Of a stretch of DNA of 64,000 nucleotides, positions 58,101 through 64,000 are shown piece by piece (positions within the stretch are counted from its first letter, which is position 1; every line of letters begins with the position of its first letter). Both the position numbers and the translations under genes were made by a program. This DNA comes from Volutella citrinella. Lineage: Eukaryota; Ascomycota; Sordariomycetes; Hypocreales; Nectriaceae. The stretch is taken from assembly GCA_034401135.1 (NCBI GenBank), contig JAWZSP010000004.1, forward strand, positions 3,224,001 through 3,288,000, written 5' to 3'. The notes below the pieces were generated by a model. That model was not told the origin of the DNA, made no database searches, and worked only from the letters and a program-made list of their open reading frames with translations.

Positions 58101-59661
58101 GGTGGATGTAAGAGAACGCGGCGAGGTATATTTCCCACGAGGGTTGGGGATAGGACTCGACTCGGGTTGAACCAGGGGGGCGACTAGCAGCTCGTCAGCT
58201 GTCAATTGATCGGGGCCAAGACAGAGACAGTGACGGACAGAAGAGAATGACGAAGGGTGAGAGAGAGATGGGGGAGCGAGAGGGCTGAGGAAGTGCAGAG
58301 TGGAAGAGAGAAAAAGTCGCGAGGCGAGACGGAGGCGAGACAAGACATTCCCGTGGAGGATGGCAGCTACAGGCGCTACAGAGGGCTTTTCTGGCCAGGG
58401 CGTCAAATCGGCAGCTGGGGCGGCCCACTGTCTTGCGCTAGAACCCTGCAGGTTGCTTCCAGGTTCTTGGTGTTGTTGTTTACACTGGGCACTTGCGGCT
58501 TTTGGGGGGGCTGCCAAGGTGTGTGCACCTGGAGGAATAATGCCGCCGAGTCAAAGAAGTTTGCCTACCCCCCAGCATGAGCCTCACAATAGAGGGGGAC
58601 AAGGCAGTTTCATTTGGTTTCCCAGATACCACCCAGAAGAATCAAATGCCTCTGCTGCAAGAGCAGAGTGCTCCTGTCGGTGGCCAACAAGTAGCGTCAA
58701 TGCTCGGTAAATGAGGTGTCGGGTACAATGAGCTGTGGACCGGGCGAGGCCGTTGATGGAGATCTCCAGCCTCCAGGGGCAGGCTTCAGGGGTTCGCTGC
58801 AGGTATGGACGCCACTACCGGGCTAGCCGGCCATGGATGCTGGAGGGAAGTGCGAGGGGGCCCGCTACTGTAGGAACCACTCAGGCTGCCGATGGTCCCG
58901 AGACTGCTGGCGATGTCACTGGCCCACAGGCGTTTCGGCAGTAGCAAGACGTCCACTTGTAACGCCTCCCAGGCAGGCCAAGGCTGTGGCAGCCGGGTAC
59001 CGTCGACGACCCTCTCACTCGCATGCAACACAACGCCAAAGACCCTCGTCGTAAAGTCTCTGCTTGCGACGTGGCAGTGCTTCTGTCTGAGACCTGAATT
59101 GGTATCAATTATTCAAGCCGCGAGGCCCTTGCTCCACCGACCTGTACCCTACACCTCGATCATCAACCGCACCAAAAGTCGGTATTGCAAATATGCACGA
59201 CGAATCTGGTCTAGATGCCTCGCATTTATCAAACTACATGTGCCTTGTCGTATTTGATACTCGTCTAGGAACTTGAAGTGGCCCTGAAGATGGTAAATTA
59301 CCAATGCAGAGCCCGACCTGATTCATCCTGTCATCTGAAGAACAATGACGCATATCCAAGGACACACGAGCACTCCTATTTCCTCTTCATATTATACGAA
59401 CAGCCGCGACTGTTAGTTTCCTTCCTATCTACTTCCACCCACGATTCCCAGCGACGTGACTGTCAAGATCAAGGACCAACGTTGCCACGACGCCAGAGAT
59501 ATCGGGGAGCCAAGGAAAGCCTCCAATGTATCGATTCTCATCTCGAGTCCACACCAGCCAGCCAAGAGCACGCATTCGTCACGCACAAAGGCCAAGTACG
59601 CTCCAGCAAGTAGCACTCGGTAGCACTCAGCCGCCCTATGACCGTTCCGTCGACCCTTCGC
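58101..59661. other. Spacer, promoter of Psg1-like gene
   Basis: Purine-rich on the plus strand just upstream of the minus-strand ATG at 58100 (58200-58340), as expected for a promoter and leader read from the other strand. No other gene seen. Confidence 0.45.
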
Positions 59662-60314
59662 TTATTTCCCCTTCTCGCTCTTCTTCTTCTTCTTCTTCTT
59701 GGAACCGCAGTCGGCGTTGGGGCACATCCGCCCCGGATCCGCCATGGCCCTCTCCAACCCGCCACCGTTTTCGCAGTTTCTTTCCTTGGGTAGAGTCTTT
59801 TGTCGCTCACGGGCCGTTCGTTTTCTTCGCTCAAAGGTGGAACAGGTGTCCCACCCGACGACGAGTGTGGCACCGCACTGGGCACACTTCTCCTTGACTT
59901 CGCCGCACATATTTCCCCTTTCTCCTTTGGGTCTTTTCCCCAAATCTTTTCGGTCTGATAAGTTCTCTGAAGATCAAAGCCAAGGGCTGTGTTAGCGTCG
60001 GAATTGCAAGACTCTCCTTTTCGGGTCGGTGCCGTGGCCGAATTCGCCTTACGGGTTGTGGGCACAGCCAACTTATCTACATGGTTAAGATTGCAATCTT
60101 CACCTCGTCACACACAGTGCTGGCCGGTGTCGGTGGAACAAAGTCTGTCAACGTAGGGCACAGTGCCATTGTTGACGTTGGCGAATGAAGCTGCGCAAGA
60201 GTGAGAGCAGCTAAGGCAATATGCGTGCCCGCATTCACTGTCATGAGCATGCCCTTGTTCACTACTGATAACGCAGTGAATAACGGTGTGAAGAAAGAAG
60301 TCCTGAGAAGTCAT
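59662..60314 (-). CDS. Possible small Cys-rich protein, exon structure unresolved
   Basis: Two short minus-strand frames face the same way. One starts at 60314 (MTSQDFFLHTVIHCVIS) and includes ECGHAYCLSCSHSC and LCSTDTGQHC. The other is 59910-59662, 82 residues (MCGEVKEKCAQCGATLVVG, then MCPNADCG and a Lys run). Paired CxxC and CGH motifs are common in small fungal Cys-rich proteins, and the two pieces could be exons of one gene. I could not place a convincing donor and acceptor between them. The Lys run comes from a (CTT)7 tract at 59680-59700. Treat as a candidate only. Confidence 0.3.
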
Positions 60315-61220
60315 GCTTTTCCGTGTGAAGCAGCTTTACCAGGTTCGCGCCGTGCTGCATAAATATCCCCGGCCTCCTCCCTAGCAGCGAGTGGACAGAT
60401 CGACCAAGCCATCCTCAACTACCAAATCGCACTCCCGTCGTGGTAGACTTGTTGGGCACAGGGAAACGGGCATGTTTAGCACTGGCAGCGAAAGAGAGGG
60501 AATTGTTTTAAAAAGCGCTCGAGCTTGATTATGAAAAAGATCAAGATTATCGGCTCTCAGGCTGTCACAATATGACCAATAAACGCCCACCACTGTCCAT
60601 CTGTCTCTCCGCCCTCAAGCTTCCTCTGGCTGCAAAAGAAGATCCGCGCTCAAAGAGAAAAGTCAGCAACCTCAACAACAACTCATTATTCAAGGCCAAT
60701 CAATCCCCGTGGCCCCAACAGCCAAAGTAAGAAATAAAAAGTGCCACAAACTTGGCAGCGAAACGTATGCAACGTCATGAGTGGTGATGAATATCACCGG
60801 CAGCCTCATCCATCGTTCTGATGGGAAATTATGGCCAACGCAATACTGCATGCTTTCTGCTCTCATAGGCTTGGACCAGATGCCATGCCCTGCAACGGAT
60901 TAACTTTTGAAGAAAAAAAATAAGACCAAAGAGAGGTCTGGGTATCAAGGGTCGTAGCCCAACTCTCAATTTGAGAGAAAATTTTGCTTGGGGTATCAGA
61001 ATTCGTATCGGGTATCATTCACGTTCTTGTTATTCAAATCCAAGGCTGTGTGACGGCGGTTTTTTTTTTTTTTGGAAGGATCCAAGATGCTGGCCATATC
61101 GTGTCGTGTCGTGGACAAAAAGACGGAGAGGAAGAAAGGGCTTGCGGCTTTCACTCATTCGCATCCAAATCATGGAGCGAAGTGGTTGGATATCTCTCCA
61201 ACCAATCATTCGCCCAACAT
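60315..61220. other. Spacer, no gene seen
   Basis: Lies between two minus-strand features. A run of 14 T is at 61060-61073. No gene seen. Confidence 0.45.
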
Positions 61221-62300
61221 CTAACAGACCCTCACGGCAGGAGGTTGATGTGCATGAATTCCGGACGCCGTGAGCCACTCCCATCCATCAGAGAAAGAAG
61301 GGATCCGTGGAAGCTTCCAAGCCGAGGCAGGAGGCAGAGGCTTGGCATCGACGGCGGCCTCTGCGGCCTTGATGGCAGATATGCAACCCATCTTTGTGAG
61401 TGTTAGCAGCCGTTTGAGACCCCAAAGGCTGGTCTTGGTTGGGCTTACCTGGGATGTCGGAGTGACCGTGCCAACCGCCACAGTCTCGGTCATAACGGGA
61501 CCTGTGGCGATGAGAATTGGGGAGGACGAGATGAATTTTGGCGACTTGGGGGCTGCTGGAGCTGCAGGAGTGATAGGAGTTGCAGGAGAGCCCACCTCAG
61601 CAGGAGAGTTTGGATCTGGAGATTGGCCATGGGCATCACCATCATAGAGCTGATGGCGGATGAGAGAGTCATCGTCGCTTGAGCCGCTGCTGGCAGCTCC
61701 ATCCACATTGCTACCCAACTCGGTTGGCGGAGGGAACAGAAACTTGAGGACGGAGTCAAGAGTGTCATGCTGATCTTTGTCCTCAACTTCCTTGACGGGG
61801 GCTGAGTGAGTCTCGCCGGATTCAATCACTGTACCGGACTCAGAAGCGTCGTCATCATCCTCCGGTTCCCACTCAGTGGTGTTCTCTCGCAGCCTCTGCT
61901 GGACGTCCATTCTGGCGGCAAAGAGAAAGCTGCGAGGTGTGGGACGAGGGGCAACGGGCCTTCTCTGAAAGTGTGCTCCAGAGTAGGCATCGAGATACTT
62001 TGCATACTCCTCGGTTGCGGCGGCCTGATCAGCCAGCGCCTTCTGAGGGCAGCTTGGAGCATCAAAGTCTGAAAAGATGTTGCGGAGCCACGAGGGGCAG
62101 GCATCATTGCTCGGACATCCAACTAGAGACGGTCTCTGGGTATACTGTGCCCAGTAACATTTGGCTGGGTTGGGGATGCGGTGTAGTCTGCGCCTCTTGA
62201 CTGCGACGCGGATGTGAAGCCACTGGCTCTCGCAAAAATCCCACATGGGAGGGATGGCATCCCCGCAGTAGCTGCAGAACTGCTTGACGTGGAAGCACAT
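61221..62300 (-). CDS. Unrecognised protein with Cys-rich N terminus
   Basis: A 359-residue open frame from the ATG at 62300. The first 75 residues hold ten Cys (MCFHVKQFCSYCGD, DFCESQ, KCYWAQ, VGCPSNDACPSW), a possible zinc-binding module, with a basic patch KRRRLHR between. The rest is low-complexity: acidic (EPEDDDDASES), then Pro/Ala/Thr-rich, then Ser-rich. Near the C terminus a more ordered piece, LWGLKRLLTLTKMGCISAIK, precedes SDGWEWLTASGIHAH. I do not recognise the family. An upstream exon is possible because the ATG lies close to other open sequence, and the 3' end could be spliced. It is unlikely to be an enzyme. Confidence 0.6.
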   Translation of the reverse strand: MCFHVKQFCSYCGDAIPPMWDFCESQWLHIRVAVKRRRLHRIPNPAKCYWAQYTQRPSLVGCPSNDACPSWLRNIFSDFDAPSCPQKALADQAAATEEYAKYLDAYSGAHFQRRPVAPRPTPRSFLFAARMDVQQRLRENTTEWEPEDDDDASESGTVIESGETHSAPVKEVEDKDQHDTLDSVLKFLFPPPTELGSNVDGAASSGSSDDDSLIRHQLYDGDAHGQSPDPNSPAEVGSPATPITPAAPAAPKSPKFISSSPILIATGPVMTETVAVGTVTPTSQVSPTKTSLWGLKRLLTLTKMGCISAIKAAEAAVDAKPLPPASAWKLPRIPSFSDGWEWLTASGIHAHQPPAVRVC

Positions 62301-63393
62301 GTTGTCAAAGGATCTTGCGATGAGCCCGAGGCCTGAGAGATCCGGTTAGTTGTTGTTGATGGTATTGTTGTTTGGAAGAGTGAATGCACGAGGCCAGACG
62401 ATGGGGCTGTCGTGGCCGCGGCACCAGCTCCCTGAGGCCGAATCAAGAATCAAACTCAGGGGCTTGTTGTCATCAAGTTTTGAAAAGAGCGGTTCTCGTG
62501 AGAGAAAGCAACCGAGCAAGATAACGGGGATGCGTTGGGTATTCACAAAGCGACGATGTTGCAGTGATGAGTAGTCGCAGTGATGGTTGGTACTGGCACA
62601 ACTCCGACTGATGAATAGGAGGAAGAGTTTCCAAGAGGGGGAAAATGGTAAACACGGAAATATGGGGGGCTGAAGTAAACGAACATGGCGCGCTGGGTGA
62701 ATGGGCACTGAACGGCGGGTGAGTTATTGTCAGTTGCTTGGCAGCTGGCAACCAACCTCACTGACGGTCCTGGCCGGCCGACAAGGTGACAACAGGTGAC
62801 TCAGGAGGGTGTTTGGGAAAGCTAAGTTCTACTGAACAGCAGGGACGACTACTAGGCAGCGAGACACCAAGGTGCGCTGGACGGCAACACGCAGGAGATC
62901 TGGGGCACACAGGTCTTTTAAGATGCATCGTGACGAGTTCAAGGACCAATTTGGGTTGGAGGAAGCTTTGCAGGCCTATTACAACAAACCCTACTCTGTG
63001 CCTGGGCGTCAGGGGGCACCCTCGGGGCTGCTGCCAGGGGAAAGCCAGTATTAAGAGACACGGGCTACAGAGGGTGATGCTAATGTCTAAAACGCACTCT
63101 GCTCGAACTCTGTGGGAGTCCTCTGCTCCTCAGTGTGGCAAAGGCTGTTCTGGCGGCCCTGCAGCAGCAGCATCTTTGTGGTGGGCTGCATGAACATTCG
63201 ACACAGTCACCCCCTTGAACGCAGAACAGAACCTTTTCTTTTGCATAGCCTCGAGGCGAACACCGTTGAACACCAAATGCAATTCATCATTCAACACCAG
63301 CCAGCATCTAACAAGAACGAACGCCGTGCCATGAGGGGCCCAAACCCGGGAATACTGTATGTGACTCTACACCCTCGCCCGTTTTCCAGGGCC
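62301..63393. other. Spacer, promoter of the Cys-rich gene
   Basis: Upstream of the gene at 61221-62300 (-) and downstream of the KRE33-like gene (-). No supported gene. Confidence 0.45.
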
Positions 63394-64000
63394 TCATGCG
63401 GACCGCTTGGCCTTCTTGGACTTTTTCTTCTTCTCCCCAAACGCCTCCTCGTACACGTCGTTGGCCGTCACGACAGCCTTTCGCTTCTGCTTGCCCGACT
63501 TCACGCTAATCAGAGTGTTCGCCTTGCCTTGCTTGACCTGCTTCTCCGCCTCCTCCCACGCCGGCGCGTCTCCGTCGATCTCGTATCTATCCAGAGTTGT
63601 CAGTACAGCAAGTCCCCTCGATAGTCGCCGCATCGAGCAATTTGACATGACACAACAGGGGGGAGAGGGTCACTCACTGGTCGAGGGGCAGAGAGTCGAT
63701 GAGCTCTCTCTGCTTCTTCCTCAGCTCCCGCAGGGCTTCGTCACCACCCTCCTCGAGCTCTTCGTCTAGCCCGGTGGCCAACGGCACGTACTTGTCGTCC
63801 ACCATCTCGTCGTCGTGGGCGCCGCTGGCGTTCTCTCGCGACACGCCCAGCCGCTCGGTCTTGGGCAGCTCCGCGTCCATGGCCGCCGACACCAGCGTGC
63901 CAAAGTGCGCCGTCACCTTGCGGAGGATCTTGATGAACATGGCCAAGAGCTGCGCGGAGGGCACCGACAGCTCCTGCGAGATGGCGTCGACGTCCTTGTG
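63394..64000 (-). CDS. KRE33: RNA cytidine acetyltransferase KRE33/NAT10, C-terminal part
   Basis: Partial: the gene runs off the right edge. Two exons are visible, 64000-63678 (continuing beyond the window) and 63586-63394, together about 171 residues. The segment DVDAISQELSVPSAQLLAMF, then KILRKVTAHFGTLV, resembles the extreme C-terminal helical region of Kre33/NAT10 proteins. An acidic stretch (LDEELEEGGDEALREL), a Lys-rich run and the nucleolar-type tail KKKKSKKAKRSA follow, usual for this enzyme. Kre33/NAT10 makes N4-acetylcytidine in 18S rRNA and certain tRNAs in the nucleolus. The helicase and acetyltransferase domains would lie past the edge, so the identification rests on the tail alone. 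The intron starts GTGAGT. Confidence 0.8.

Noticed and set aside
56511..58187. 558-aa open frame on the plus strand
   Set aside because: Antisense to the Psg1-like gene across its intron. Composition is repetitive Gly/Val/Glu without motifs. The minus-strand gene has signal peptide, sequons and membrane helix.

Overview
The window is fungal nuclear DNA, most likely from a filamentous ascomycete of the Sordariomycetes and probably the order Hypocreales. Three things point there: small spliceosomal introns (about 50-110 nt, GTRNGT...YAG, often with a CTAAC-like branch site), GC-rich coding sequence with long GC-rich spacers between genes, and a gene set typical of that group. I cannot name the species. 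No operons, CRISPR arrays, rRNA genes or convincing tRNA genes were seen.

Layout, left to right. 0.4-1.8 kb: a GH18 chitinase-like gene (-). 5.6-6.8 kb: a LaeA/UMTA-like methyltransferase (+). 7.5-8.3 kb: the CPSF30-type factor YTH1 (+), facing a DUF1776 membrane protein at 8.6-10.2 kb (-). 11.2-11.6 kb: the tiny two-intron SSS1 (Sec61 gamma) gene (+). 12.9-14.7 kb: an amidase (+). 15.1-16.2 kb: a trans-aconitate-methyltransferase-like gene (+). 16.8-18.1 kb: the WSS1-type DNA-protein crosslink protease (+). 21.8-26.1 kb: a 1365-residue hybrid histidine kinase (+). 26.9-30.9 kb: a Mug190/tricalbin SMP-C2 tether (-). 32.5-33.4 kb: a four-pass MARVEL-like protein (-). 34.8-35.9 kb: MCR1 (-). 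37.0-38.6 kb: an NBP2-like SH3 protein (-). 41.8-42.6 kb: the CTD phosphatase SSU72 (+). 46.3-49.2 kb: the polarisome scaffold SPA2 (+). 49.9-51.7 kb: a membrane-anchored UDP-glycosyltransferase (-). 52.8-53.7 kb: an unrecognised gene (+). 54.9-56.3 kb: a JmjN/JmjC protein (+). 56.9-58.1 kb: a Psg1-like single-pass glycoprotein (-). 59.7-60.3 kb: a possible small Cys-rich gene (-). 61.2-62.3 kb: an unrecognised gene with a Cys-rich N terminus (-). 63.4 kb to the edge: the 3' end of an RNA cytidine acetyltransferase (KRE33/NAT10) gene (-).

Most genes are conserved housekeeping or signalling genes (mRNA 3'-end formation, transcription termination, ER translocation, membrane contact sites, polarity, DNA repair, redox). 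A few are accessory enzymes (chitinase, amidase, two methyltransferases, glycosyltransferase). They do not form an obvious secondary-metabolite cluster, because no synthase or dedicated transporter is present. Several spacers of 3-4 kb hold no gene I can support. I found no clear new multi-gene system. The best points for a second look are a stop-free 57-nt intron at the catalytic loop of SSU72, an 18-nt microexon in the SAM-binding motif of a methyltransferase, degenerate catalytic motifs in the GH18 and DUF1776 proteins, a diverged 67-bp direct repeat, and small or unrecognised Cys-rich genes.

Exon boundaries were deduced by eye from splice consensus, frame continuity and remembered family conservation. 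Family names rest on motif recognition, not on a database search.
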